Source of the DNA: a virus
Virus record (IMG/VR): IMGVR_UViG_3300006789_000066
Location: 1 to 37,317 of that record
Length of the DNA stretch: 37,317 nucleotides
Strand: one strand, 5' to 3'
Positions 28,671-35,805 of the stretch are shown here, piece by piece (within the stretch, counting starts at the first letter, position 1; each line of letters starts with the position of its first letter). The translations under genes were made by a program, and so were the position numbers. The notes beneath the pieces were generated by a model. That model was not told the DNA's origin. It saw only the letters and a list, made by a program, of their open reading frames with translations, and did no database searches.

Positions 28671-29543
28671 ATGGCAGATATAAAAAAACTATTCGAAAGT
28701 ATAAAGGCTGAAATGACAAAAGACTCCGGTCAGACAAATCGTTCTCAGTTTTTAAGAACAGAAGTTGGTAATACTTATACAGTGCGACTATTACCTAATG
28801 TGAAGGATGCAAATAAAACATTCTTTCATTATTATACGCACGGGTGGACTTCATTTGCTACCGGTCAATACATTAATCAGATAAGCCCACAGACGTGGGG
28901 TGAGCGTGATCCAATTGGTGAAGCTCGTTATCGTATTACTAAGACCGGTACAGAAGAAGAAAAAGAGAAGGCTAAGACGATATTGCGTCGTGAAAACTGG
29001 ATGGTAAACGTTTACGTTGTAAATGACCCAGTTAACCCAGATAATAACGATACAGTTAAGTTGTTGCGTTTTGGTCGACAGTTACATAAGGTGATTATGG
29101 AAGCTATGCAAGGTGATGAAGCCGAAGAATTAGGCCCACGCATCTTTGATCTCGGTGAAAATGGATGTGATTTTCGTATTAAGGTTGAGAAGCAAGGCGA
29201 CTTTCCTACATACGTATCATCCAAGTTTGGTATGCCTAAAGCAATTCAAGGCATGGATGACAACAAAGCAAAAGAAATCTACGAGAGTATAACTGAGCTT
29301 GAAAGTGTCTTTACTGTAAAAAGTTTTGATGAGCTCAAAGAGACCTTGAACGAGCATTTCTACTGCTTAAGTACAGATGATGTTGCAAATGCCTCTACTA
29401 GTACAACTATTATTGAGAATAAAGCAACTGAAACTTCGACACCTACTGAAAAAAGTGAACCAGTATCAAGCACGACGAACAATGACGATAGCGACGATGA
29501 TGATATTGCTAACTTGCTCAATAGTCTAGAAGACATCAAGTAA
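28671..29543 (+). CDS. 32: gp32 single-stranded DNA-binding protein
   Basis: 290 aa (T4 gp32 is 301 aa). It coats single-stranded DNA and organises replication and recombination proteins. Basic N-terminal region (cooperativity), OB-fold core with ENWMVNVYVVNDPVNP (about 108-123) and LLRFGRQLHKVI (about 130-141), and the highly acidic C-terminal tail DDSDDDDIANLLNSLED that recruits partners. The CxxC-containing zinc site of T4 gp32 is absent: the corresponding part reads ISPQTWGERDPIGEARY and has no cysteines, as in other marine T4-like phages. Preceded by a structured leader; the stop shares a base with the next start (TAATG). Confidence 0.92.
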   Translation: MADIKKLFESIKAEMTKDSGQTNRSQFLRTEVGNTYTVRLLPNVKDANKTFFHYYTHGWTSFATGQYINQISPQTWGERDPIGEARYRITKTGTEEEKEKAKTILRRENWMVNVYVVNDPVNPDNNDTVKLLRFGRQLHKVIMEAMQGDEAEELGPRIFDLGENGCDFRIKVEKQGDFPTYVSSKFGMPKAIQGMDDNKAKEIYESITELESVFTVKSFDELKETLNEHFYCLSTDDVANASTSTTIIENKATETSTPTEKSEPVSSTTNNDDSDDDDIANLLNSLEDIK

Positions 29544-30130
29544 TGGATAAAGGACCTAAATTACCGCCAGGTGAACCGACTAATGCTGATATAAATGTAC
29601 CGCCGGTAAACCATAGCGCTGGTTTAGATCCAGGTTTAGATCCGGGTGCAGGGCAACCTGCCCCGGATGATCCTTATGGTGATGCAATGGCCATAAGGGG
29701 TCTTTTTGGTGCTGTACATAATGATTTGAGTCAACTAAATGAACATCTAGTTGGTGAAGCTTCAGGATTAAAAAGAGCGGACGTAAACAAAGCAAGAATG
29801 GATGCGGACATTCTCAATCTAATGGGACAAAAACCTGCACAGGCCCCACCGCAACAATTTCCACAACAACCAGTACCAGAACAGATACAACAACAATTTC
29901 CTCAACAAGTACAGCCACCGGTACAACAACCTCAGCCTCAAACGCAACCAGGACCCACTTCAGAAGAAAATTTTTACGATCCAAATCAATTAGAATTTGC
30001 TTTTGATAATTCAGCTACTGCACACGACATAAATGATAAATTGTTTTCACTAGAGGAAAAAGTAGCAGCCAATAATAAACTTTTGAAAAAAATTATAAAG
30101 TTATTGGAACAAGATACCAAAAAAAAGTAA
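29543..30130 (+). CDS. Pro/Gln-rich linker protein with C-terminal coiled coil
   Basis: 195 aa, no recognised family. The N-terminus is proline/glycine-rich with a short repeat (LDPGLDPGAG, about 28-37). A helical segment follows (AIRGLFGAVHNDLSQLNEHL, about 50-69), then about 60 residues rich in Pro and Gln (PQQFPQQPVPEQIQQQF and similar, about 97-138), and finally a heptad-like helix (KLFSLEEKVAANNKLLKKII) with a lysine end. It looks like a flexible tether joining two helical parts. It is coupled to gene 32 (TAATG) and precedes gene 45, so a replisome or late-transcription accessory role is possible but unproven. Confidence 0.75.
   Translation: MDKGPKLPPGEPTNADINVPPVNHSAGLDPGLDPGAGQPAPDDPYGDAMAIRGLFGAVHNDLSQLNEHLVGEASGLKRADVNKARMDADILNLMGQKPAQAPPQQFPQQPVPEQIQQQFPQQVQPPVQQPQPQTQPGPTSEENFYDPNQLEFAFDNSATAHDINDKLFSLEEKVAANNKLLKKIIKLLEQDTKKK
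29640..29668 (+). other. Strong GNRA-capped RNA hairpin inside the gene after gp32
   Basis: ATCCGGG, bulged T, GCAGG, loop GCAA, CCTGC, CCCGGAT: 12 base pairs, 10 of them G-C in an AT-rich genome, closed by a GNRA-type tetraloop. It begins about 100 bases after the gp32 stop. No T run follows, so it is not an intrinsic terminator. It might stabilise or mark a processed 3' end of the gp32 message. Confidence 0.5.
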
Positions 30131-30131
30131 G

Positions 30132-30159
30132 TTGTACCTCTAAGTCTAAAGGCTATAAT
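30132..30159 (+). promoter_or_regulatory. Sigma70-like promoter of gene 45
   Basis: TTGTAC (30132-30137), 16-base spacer, TATAAT (30154-30159), five bases to the ATG at 30165. Confidence 0.7.
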
Positions 30160-30164
30160 AAGTT

Positions 30165-30887
30165 ATGGTCATTAATATCAAAGATAAAAACCAATTTATA
30201 GCATCTTATTTGCGTCCAATTAGCGCATTAACCGACGCAGTAATATTAAAAACTAATGACAACAAATTAGAATGTATAGCAAACAACGAGCAGGGGTTAA
30301 TTGTTTATGCATCTTATAAGTTGGATGTGGAATCAGATTTAGTCTTCAACATACCAAATATTAAAAAGTTAGAAAAGATTTTATCGTTTATTGAAGGCGA
30401 TGAAATTGATTTAAACTATAAAGAAAATTCTCTATCTTATAAAGACAAAAAGATGAGATTTAAATATCATTTTCTAGATGATAACATTATTCAAGCTCCT
30501 AAATTAAGCGTGCAGAAAATTATGAGCTTACCTCATGATGTAGAATTTAATATGGACTCATCAAAAATAGGCGAGCTAGCAAAAGGTGCTGCATTTGTTG
30601 CTGAGTCTGAAAAACTTTATATAAACATTTCAGATGGTAAAGTGTTTGCTGAAATAACAGACAGGGCTAATTCATCTGTTGATAGTTATTCAATTTTGAT
30701 TAATGAAAACGCTGCCGATGTAAAGGAAGTTAGCTTTCCAGTTCATTTTGATATAGTAAGACTATTAGGGGCGACAAATCAAATAAGAATTAAAGTAAAG
30801 ATTAATACAGAACAAGGATTAAGTACTTTTGAACTACAAACAGAACAAACATTATTGAAATATGTTGTACCTGGTTTGCAAGTATGA
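30165..30887 (+). CDS. 45: gp45 sliding clamp
   Basis: 240 aa (T4 gp45 is 228 aa). The trimeric ring tethers the polymerase and, in T4, also activates late transcription together with gp33 and gp55. Visible fold: two repeated beta-alpha-beta units, the first beginning INIKDKNQFIASYLRPISAL (about 3-22) with IYASYKLDVESDLVFNIPN as strands, the second ending TFELQTEQTLLKYVVPGLQV. Length and position after gene 32 support the call. Clamp loader genes 44 and 62 are not in the window. The stop overlaps the next start by four bases (ATGA). Confidence 0.87.
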   Translation: MVINIKDKNQFIASYLRPISALTDAVILKTNDNKLECIANNEQGLIVYASYKLDVESDLVFNIPNIKKLEKILSFIEGDEIDLNYKENSLSYKDKKMRFKYHFLDDNIIQAPKLSVQKIMSLPHDVEFNMDSSKIGELAKGAAFVAESEKLYINISDGKVFAEITDRANSSVDSYSILINENAADVKEVSFPVHFDIVRLLGATNQIRIKVKINTEQGLSTFELQTEQTLLKYVVPGLQV

Positions 30888-31216
30888 GGAATAAAATAAA
30901 GACATGTGGTTATTTTAAAAAACGTTTGAAAGATAGCGGGTTTATCGTACTAGATGTCTTTAAAAATTTTAATGACTACGATAAACGTAAGTGGTGCCTT
31001 CTTATTAACCCGGGTGAAGAGTCTATCTTGTGTACTTGTTATGTAAATTATGACAATGACGTGTCTGTAGCGTTTGAATTTAATGATGGTGGGAGAAAAA
31101 TACCAAAAAACTTTTTTATGGCCACACCATCAATGGAATCAATTATTTCCCAACTTATCGTTACATGGGGCGTAAATAATAATAACAAAAGCTCAAATTA
31201 TTATAAAAAACGATGA
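30884..31216 (+). CDS. Hypothetical protein, 110 aa
   Basis: I do not recognise it. It is a basic protein: KKRLKDSGFIVLDVFKNFNDYDKRKWCLLINPGEESILCTCYV in three strands and a helix, then FEFNDGGRKIPKNF and a basic end (NNNNKSSNYYKKR). The layout resembles a small phage regulatory or RNA-binding protein but no motif is diagnostic. It is translationally coupled at both ends (ATGA overlaps with gp45 and with the next gene), so it is made with the clamp. Confidence 0.7.
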   Translation: MRNKIKTCGYFKKRLKDSGFIVLDVFKNFNDYDKRKWCLLINPGEESILCTCYVNYDNDVSVAFEFNDGGRKIPKNFFMATPSMESIISQLIVTWGVNNNNKSSNYYKKR

Positions 31217-31563
31217 GTAAAAAAAGCAAAAACGAAGGACCATCACCCACACCGTTACCAGATGACAATAATATTGACAATTTAACGGAAACCGAAATAA
31301 AAAAAGCTTTTGAATCGTTAGTAAAACGGAAATTTTCTAAAGAACAAAATCAACAAGCAAATAACTACAAAGAACTGGATAGAATACTAAAAGAGTACAT
31401 GGAATGTTGTATTATTTTAGGTTATGACACCAAAGGAAATGGTATTGTAAGAATCATTCACGATAGTCACTTGCAAAACGACGCACTACATCATTTATTA
31501 CAGAAAGTCGTTATTTCACAAGTAGGTCCACCTGGTTTTATGGGTGGTAATTCCTTGGAGTGA
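31213..31563 (+). CDS. Hypothetical protein, 116 aa
   Basis: Unrecognised. Disordered Lys/Pro/Asp-rich N-terminus (about 1-25), a helix TETEIKKAFESLVKRKFSKE (about 26-45), then LDRILKEYMECCIILGYD (about 55-72) and a C-terminal helix HHLLQKVVISQ before a glycine/proline-rich end (GPPGFMGGNS). Third member of the gene 45 transcript, overlapping its upstream neighbour by four bases. There is nothing to indicate enzymatic activity. Confidence 0.7.
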   Translation: MSKKSKNEGPSPTPLPDDNNIDNLTETEIKKAFESLVKRKFSKEQNQQANNYKELDRILKEYMECCIILGYDTKGNGIVRIIHDSHLQNDALHHLLQKVVISQVGPPGFMGGNSLE

Positions 31564-31566
31564 TCT

Positions 31567-31572
31567 TAATAT
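31567..31572 (+). promoter_or_regulatory. Possible -10 of the UER1/RmlD-like gene
   Basis: TAATAT, six bases before the ATG at 31579, the distance seen in the leaderless genes. The hexamer 16 bases upstream (TGGTAA) is a weak -35. Confidence 0.35.
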
Positions 31573-31578
31573 ATTGAT

Positions 31579-32595
31579 ATGGCTAATACAAAAGTCCTCG
31601 TAGTGGGGAAAGGTTTCATCGGACAGCAAATGTCCAATTTTCTTGCAACTGATGACAAATTAGAGGTGCATCAGATAGACAGCTCCCAAGTAAACTACCG
31701 TGATTATAATACCCTTTGCAACTTTTTAGAAGATTTTGCTGAAAACGGTACTCAATTTGACGCATTAATTAATGCTGCCGGCTATACCGGAGAAAAAAAT
31801 GTGGACGACGCTGAAAAAGAAAAAGAATTAGTGTGGTTGCTCAATGCAGTACTACCAACAACTCTTGCTTCAGCCGCTCAAGCGTCTAACATACCATATT
31901 TTTTCAACATTTCATCAGGGTGTATCTTTACGGGTTATACAAAACCAGATCCTTTTGTTGGTTACACAGAAGAAGAAATTCCTAACTTTGGTTTGTTTGA
32001 TGACGATTCATCTTTTTATAGTAAGACAAAGCATGCGGGTGAATTAGCTTTAACTTCTAGTTTTAATTGCTACAATCTTCGAATCAGAATGCCAGTTGGT
32101 GAAATTTATCACAAAAAAAATCTTATTTCAAAGATGCTAAAGTATGATACGATTCTAAATGAAGATAATAGTGCAACATATATGTACGATTTGATGAATT
32201 TTGTATATAATGCTATTTTATCACCACCACCTTTCGGTATCTATAACATTGTAAGTTCAAACGCCTTTAAAGCAAAAGATTTATTTGTAGCATTTAATAA
32301 TAATAAAGAAGAACTTATACAGGAAGGACTATTACCAGAGAATTGGTCGTTAGATAAAATTAAATTCGTTACTGAAAAAGCTTTTTATAAGAAAGGTGTT
32401 ACGGCTGTAAAGAGAAGTAACTGTATCTTGAATAATAATACAGCATCTGATTTAGGTCTTCATGAATTTACAATAGTTGATCACAATTTCTTAGACAAAA
32501 TAGTTAAAGGGTATATAGAAGACAAAAAAGCAAAAGAAGCTGAACCACAAAACGTGGTAGACATTTCAGAAATTAAAAGCAACGAAGACATATGA
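31579..32595 (+). CDS. NDP-4-keto-6-deoxyglucose epimerase/reductase-like (UER1/RmlD type)
   Basis: 338 aa, extended SDR fold. NAD loop VLVVGKGFIGQQM (about 5-17), INAAGYTGEKNVDDAE (about 64-79), ISSGCIFTGY (about 112-121), YTEEEIPNF before the catalytic SFYSKTKHAGE (about 149-159; Y-x-x-x-K), and LRIRMPVGE (about 172-180). These match plant and Mimivirus bifunctional 3,5-epimerase/4-reductases (UER1/NRS-ER) better than plain bacterial RmlD. It would turn the 4-keto-6-deoxy sugar from the next gene into an NDP-L-rhamnose-like product. A Glu/Lys-rich tail (from about 315) is extra. ATGA overlap with the dehydratase gene. Confidence 0.82.
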   Translation: MANTKVLVVGKGFIGQQMSNFLATDDKLEVHQIDSSQVNYRDYNTLCNFLEDFAENGTQFDALINAAGYTGEKNVDDAEKEKELVWLLNAVLPTTLASAAQASNIPYFFNISSGCIFTGYTKPDPFVGYTEEEIPNFGLFDDDSSFYSKTKHAGELALTSSFNCYNLRIRMPVGEIYHKKNLISKMLKYDTILNEDNSATYMYDLMNFVYNAILSPPPFGIYNIVSSNAFKAKDLFVAFNNNKEELIQEGLLPENWSLDKIKFVTEKAFYKKGVTAVKRSNCILNNNTASDLGLHEFTIVDHNFLDKIVKGYIEDKKAKEAEPQNVVDISEIKSNEDI

Positions 32596-33551
32596 CTGTT
32601 TTAGTTACAGGAGGGTACGGTTTTATTGGTCACCACTTGGTAGATCAATTACTAGATAACGGGTATAAAGTTATTGTTTATGACAAACAAACTTATGCAT
32701 GTGATTATGTTTACATAGACCGTGTAAAAAATCAAAAAGCTATACTCGGTGACATTCTAGATGTTAAAAAACTTGAAAGTGTTTTTAGAATACACGAATT
32801 TCATAAAATTTTCCACCTTGCAGCTGAATCTCATGTTGATAATAGTATATCTGATCCGAACGTGTTTGCGCATACAAATGTTATAGGCACGTTGAATATA
32901 TTGAACCTTGCTAAAAAGTACGGAAAGCAAGTGATCCACGTGTCAACCGATGAAGTTTACGGTGCATTACGTAATGATGATAAGAATTGGAATGAAAACC
33001 AACCCTTACAACCAAATTCACCTTACTCATCTACAAAAGCAAGTTCAGATTTAATAGCGCTTTCATATTTTAAGACATATGGATTAGATGTACGTGTAAC
33101 TCGCTGTTGTAATAACTTTGGTACAGGTCAGCATATAGAAAAACTAGTACCAAAATCGATATTGTCTTCGATTAACGATAAAGAAATCTTGCTTTATGGT
33201 GATGGTACCAATAAACGTGAATGGATTCATGCCAAAGATCATGCTGATGCATTAATATTAGTTTCAGAAAAAGGGCAACCTGGAGAAATTTATAATATTG
33301 GTTCGGGGGAAGAGTTTTCCAACAATCAACTTGCCAAAAAAATAATTAAATACACAAATGAAGACTCGGTAATAAGATATATTAACGATAGGCCGGGTCA
33401 TGATTATAGATATGCTTTAAATTTTTCGAAAATTAAACGTCTAGGGTTTAATCCGAAAAGAAGCATAAACAGCAGAAAGGAATGGAATGAAATTATTAAA
33501 TTTTATCAGGAACACTGGAAAACCAAAACCAAGATACCTGTACGCAATTAA
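32592..33551 (+). CDS. NDP-glucose 4,6-dehydratase (RmlB-like)
   Basis: 319 aa, the length of RmlB-type enzymes. NAD loop VTGGYGFIGHH (about 5-15), FHLAAESHVDNSI (about 74-86), the active-site STDEVYG (about 116-122, with the Asp-Glu pair needed for water loss), and NSPYSSTKASSDLI with catalytic Y-x-x-x-K (about 139-152), then RCCNNFGTGQH and RPGHDYRYAL. It converts an NDP-glucose to the 4-keto-6-deoxy sugar. Whether the nucleotide is dTDP or UDP cannot be told by eye. Coupled to the upstream reductase-like gene, so the two encode a complete short pathway. Confidence 0.9.
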   Translation: MTVLVTGGYGFIGHHLVDQLLDNGYKVIVYDKQTYACDYVYIDRVKNQKAILGDILDVKKLESVFRIHEFHKIFHLAAESHVDNSISDPNVFAHTNVIGTLNILNLAKKYGKQVIHVSTDEVYGALRNDDKNWNENQPLQPNSPYSSTKASSDLIALSYFKTYGLDVRVTRCCNNFGTGQHIEKLVPKSILSSINDKEILLYGDGTNKREWIHAKDHADALILVSEKGQPGEIYNIGSGEEFSNNQLAKKIIKYTNEDSVIRYINDRPGHDYRYALNFSKIKRLGFNPKRSINSRKEWNEIIKFYQEHWKTKTKIPVRN

Positions 33552-33759
33552 AAACGGTGACTATGCAGGTCATTTTTGTGCTTATATCTACTCAACTAAT
33601 GAGAAGCACGTGTTTCTAACTGTACCAAACAACCAAAAAATAGAAGTACCATTAAAAGATTTTGAAGATGGAATAGAACAGGGTGTTGTCGACTTTGTAG
33701 AAGTGCTTCCTAAACATGTTTATAAAGTAATTAAAGCTCAATATGATGCAACCAACTGA
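33487..33759 (+). CDS. Small hypothetical protein between dehydratase and sulfotransferase
   Basis: 90 aa if started at the ATG at 33487, which overlaps the dehydratase by 65 bases; no nearer ATG exists, so the true start may be a non-ATG codon closer to 33530. The core YAIKNGDYAGHFCAYIYST...VFLTVPNNQKIEVPLKDF is beta-rich, like a small barrel (KOW/SH3-like), and is followed by a helix EVLPKHVYKVIKAQY. Function unknown. Its stop overlaps the sulfotransferase start by 17 bases, so translation is coupled. Confidence 0.6.
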   Translation: MKLLNFIRNTGKPKPRYLYAIKNGDYAGHFCAYIYSTNEKHVFLTVPNNQKIEVPLKDFEDGIEQGVVDFVEVLPKHVYKVIKAQYDATN

Positions 33760-34438
33760 TTATATCTCTGATATTAAAGCCTTTGATGAAGGATTAAAGC
33801 AAGATGCTAAACGCCCAGAAAATTTTGTGGATAACCAACAAGGTAAAATTTTTGGCATTGGCTTATCAAGGACCGGTACAACTTCCTTACATGAAGCTTT
33901 AAAGATTCTAAATCGGAACCCTATTCACTTCCCACAAAACATAATGGATTTTCTAAATTACGATTCTGCTGTGGATTCTTCCGTTGCATTTTGTTATAAA
34001 TTTTTGGATGTGTATTTTCCTAATGCAAAATTTGTATATACTGTTAGAGATATAGACGGTTGGGTAAAATCTATGTATAACTACTATCAAAAAGTGGTTA
34101 ACCCTCAAACAAACCCGTTTAATGATAAAATAAACAAAATATTTTACGGTAAAACAAAGTTCAATGAAGATAATAACGAAGATTTTAAAAATGGGTACGA
34201 AAAACACCATTTTGATGTTATGTCTTATTTTAAAGATAGGCATAATGACATGTTATTGTTAGATATTATAGGAGGAGACGGCTGGGATAAACTATGCCCG
34301 TTTTTAGGTTGTGATATTCCCGATGTACCTTTTCCAAATATGAACCCTTCCAAAGATATTGACAAAGTTGCAGAATCTCTTAAAATGGACCAACCTCAAA
34401 TTGTGGGTGGCGAACTTATCATTAACGAATTAAGTTGA
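33743..34438 (+). CDS. Sulfotransferase-family protein
   Basis: 231 aa (or 230 from the second ATG). The P-loop-like 5'-phosphosulfate loop GIGLSRTGTTSLHEALK (about 38-54) and the 3'-phosphate motif FVYTVRDIDGWVKSMYNYY (about 94-112; RD..W..S) are those of PAPS-dependent sulfotransferases of the short sulfotransfer type. A later DMLLLDIIGGDGWDKLCPFLG segment matches the family's C-terminal D-x-x-x-GxGWxxLCxFL pattern. It should move sulfate from PAPS to a hydroxyl, here probably on a sugar, as it follows the deoxysugar genes in one coupled transcript. No signal peptide; cytoplasmic. Confidence 0.88.
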   Translation: MMQPTDYISDIKAFDEGLKQDAKRPENFVDNQQGKIFGIGLSRTGTTSLHEALKILNRNPIHFPQNIMDFLNYDSAVDSSVAFCYKFLDVYFPNAKFVYTVRDIDGWVKSMYNYYQKVVNPQTNPFNDKINKIFYGKTKFNEDNNEDFKNGYEKHHFDVMSYFKDRHNDMLLLDIIGGDGWDKLCPFLGCDIPDVPFPNMNPSKDIDKVAESLKMDQPQIVGGELIINELS

Positions 34439-34462
34439 CTTATTCATTAGAGTAGTTAAAAT
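34435..34462 (+). promoter_or_regulatory. Sigma70-like promoter of the 34469 gene and rnh
   Basis: TTGACT (34435-34440), 16-base spacer, TAAAAT (34457-34462), six bases to the ATG at 34469. The -35 contains the sulfotransferase stop. Confidence 0.7.
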
Positions 34463-34468
34463 GATTGT

Positions 34469-34687
34469 ATGGTATCTTTAAGAGATAAAATACTAAAAGC
34501 TAAATCGGATAAAGAAATTGATTCTTTAGTAGAAGAGTTTGAAACGTACGAATATGCTTCAACCAATACGAAAACCAAAGTAAGGCGTGCGGTGAAGCAA
34601 AAGCGTACTGTGCTTTCGGATAAAGGTAGTAAGAAGTCAAAAAAGAAAGACAAGAAAAATGAAAACACTTCTACTAGACGCAAATAA
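34469..34687 (+). CDS. Small lysine-rich protein upstream of rnh
   Basis: 72 aa. A helical, mixed-charge N-terminal half (SLRDKILKAKSDKEIDSLVEEF...) is followed by a strongly basic second half (KVRRAVKQKR and SKKSKKKDKKNE). No family recognised. The basic tail suggests nucleic-acid binding. Its real existence is supported by a well-placed promoter six bases upstream and by its 29-base overlap with the RNase H gene, for which it would act as the translated leader. Confidence 0.65.
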   Translation: MVSLRDKILKAKSDKEIDSLVEEFETYEYASTNTKTKVRRAVKQKRTVLSDKGSKKSKKKDKKNENTSTRRK

Positions 34688-35624
34688 TTTACTTTATCGC
34701 ATTTTTTGGGTTAACAAAAACAAAAAAGACAACGACATTAACATGTCTACGTTGATGTTTTTACGCTCAGTTAAGTCTTATGTAGATAAATTTAGTCCTG
34801 ATCATGTTTATGCTGCTTGGGACAAGAAATTAGCTTATCCATCCACTAATTTTCGTAAGTCGCTTTCAAAAAGCGAGTATAAAGGCAATAGAGATGGTGA
34901 CATTGCTAAAGAAGCTCATAAAAATGATGAAACGTTGAGAGAGCTATTGGATATGTTGGGGATAAAGAGTATCTACCCTAATAGAATGGAAGCTGATGAC
35001 GTGATTAGTTATCTCGTAGACAAACTACCCGGAAAAAAGGTTATTGTTACAGTCGATAAAGATTTATATCAATTAATTGATGAAAACACAATGGTCTTTA
35101 ATCCAATACAAAAGGTTGCTATAACTGATGCTAACTTTGAAATATATACCAAGGGTGTTAGTAGGAAGAATTTTTTAGATTACAAAGCAATTGTTGGAGA
35201 CAATAGCGACAACTTAAAAGGTTTGCATAAAGTTGGTCATAAAAGAGCACTTAACTTAATAGAAAAGTTTAACGGTACAAAAGAGGGTTGGGATAATATT
35301 CTAAACGAGGATAATTACAAAATTTATTCGCATAATATTCAAATGATGGACCTATCTGTAGGTTGGAGATATTATGAAGATGAAGAAGTTGCATATAAGG
35401 ATCAATTAGCAAAAGGCATGCCCCCTTGCGATTCTACTGCATTTTATAAAAAGTGTCAATCTTTAGATCTAGGATCTATTATGAAAAATAAAGATAAGTG
35501 GACAAATACTTTTTTCACTAAGGATGTTTTTCAGGAAGTTGTGGATAAAGTTAACCTATTAAATAATAAATATATAAACAATAGATATGACGAACAGTTA
35601 TCACAGCAGCATGCAAATGGTTAG
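34659..35624 (+). CDS. rnh: RNase H / 5'-3' exonuclease (FEN family)
   Basis: 321 aa (T4 RNase H is 305 aa). It removes RNA primers and adjacent DNA during lagging-strand synthesis. Acidic metal ligands of the FEN fold are visible: D7 in LLDANNLL, D55 in YAAWD, E111/D113/D114 in MEADDVI, D133 and D135 in TVDKDLYQL, and D181 and D184 in VGDNSDNL. They are followed by a helix-hairpin-helix DNA-binding loop GLHKVGHKRAL (188-198). Everything looks intact. It shares a transcript with the basic protein upstream and overlaps the next small gene by 38 bases. Confidence 0.93.
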   Translation: MKTLLLDANNLLYRIFWVNKNKKDNDINMSTLMFLRSVKSYVDKFSPDHVYAAWDKKLAYPSTNFRKSLSKSEYKGNRDGDIAKEAHKNDETLRELLDMLGIKSIYPNRMEADDVISYLVDKLPGKKVIVTVDKDLYQLIDENTMVFNPIQKVAITDANFEIYTKGVSRKNFLDYKAIVGDNSDNLKGLHKVGHKRALNLIEKFNGTKEGWDNILNEDNYKIYSHNIQMMDLSVGWRYYEDEEVAYKDQLAKGMPPCDSTAFYKKCQSLDLGSIMKNKDKWTNTFFTKDVFQEVVDKVNLLNNKYINNRYDEQLSQQHANG

Positions 35625-35787
35625 AGCAATTCCTATTGCTAGCCCAATCTCAGGAGAAACAGTTATGCCACGTCTCCATAAAGTCCAAAGAAACAATAAA
35701 GTATATACAGAAGCTCATTGGATTGATCCGGCTAGTGGTGCCTTTATAAGAAAAGGAATTGTTTCCATTGAAGATGTAGAGAAGTAA
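35587..35787 (+). CDS. Small conserved-looking protein between rnh and primase
   Basis: 66 aa. The middle VRAIPIASPISGETVMPRLHKV and EAHWIDPASGAFIRKGIVSIED form two similar halves (each with a P-x-SG-x motif), giving a small beta-rich protein. Short proteins with the SGE...PR...HW..P.SG.F..KG pattern are seen in T4-like marine phages, but I know of no function. The start ATG lies inside rnh (38-base overlap), with MVRAIPIA (an internal Met at about residue 11) as an alternative start. The promoter of the primase gene lies in its last codons. Confidence 0.6.
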   Translation: MTNSYHSSMQMVRAIPIASPISGETVMPRLHKVQRNNKVYTEAHWIDPASGAFIRKGIVSIEDVEK

Positions 35788-35795
35788 TCTATAAT
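35768..35795 (+). promoter_or_regulatory. Sigma70-like promoter of gene 61
   Basis: TTGAAG (35768-35773), 16-base spacer, TATAAT (35790-35795), ten bases to the GTG at 35806. Confidence 0.68.
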
Positions 35796-35805
35796 CTTTG
35801 GTATA

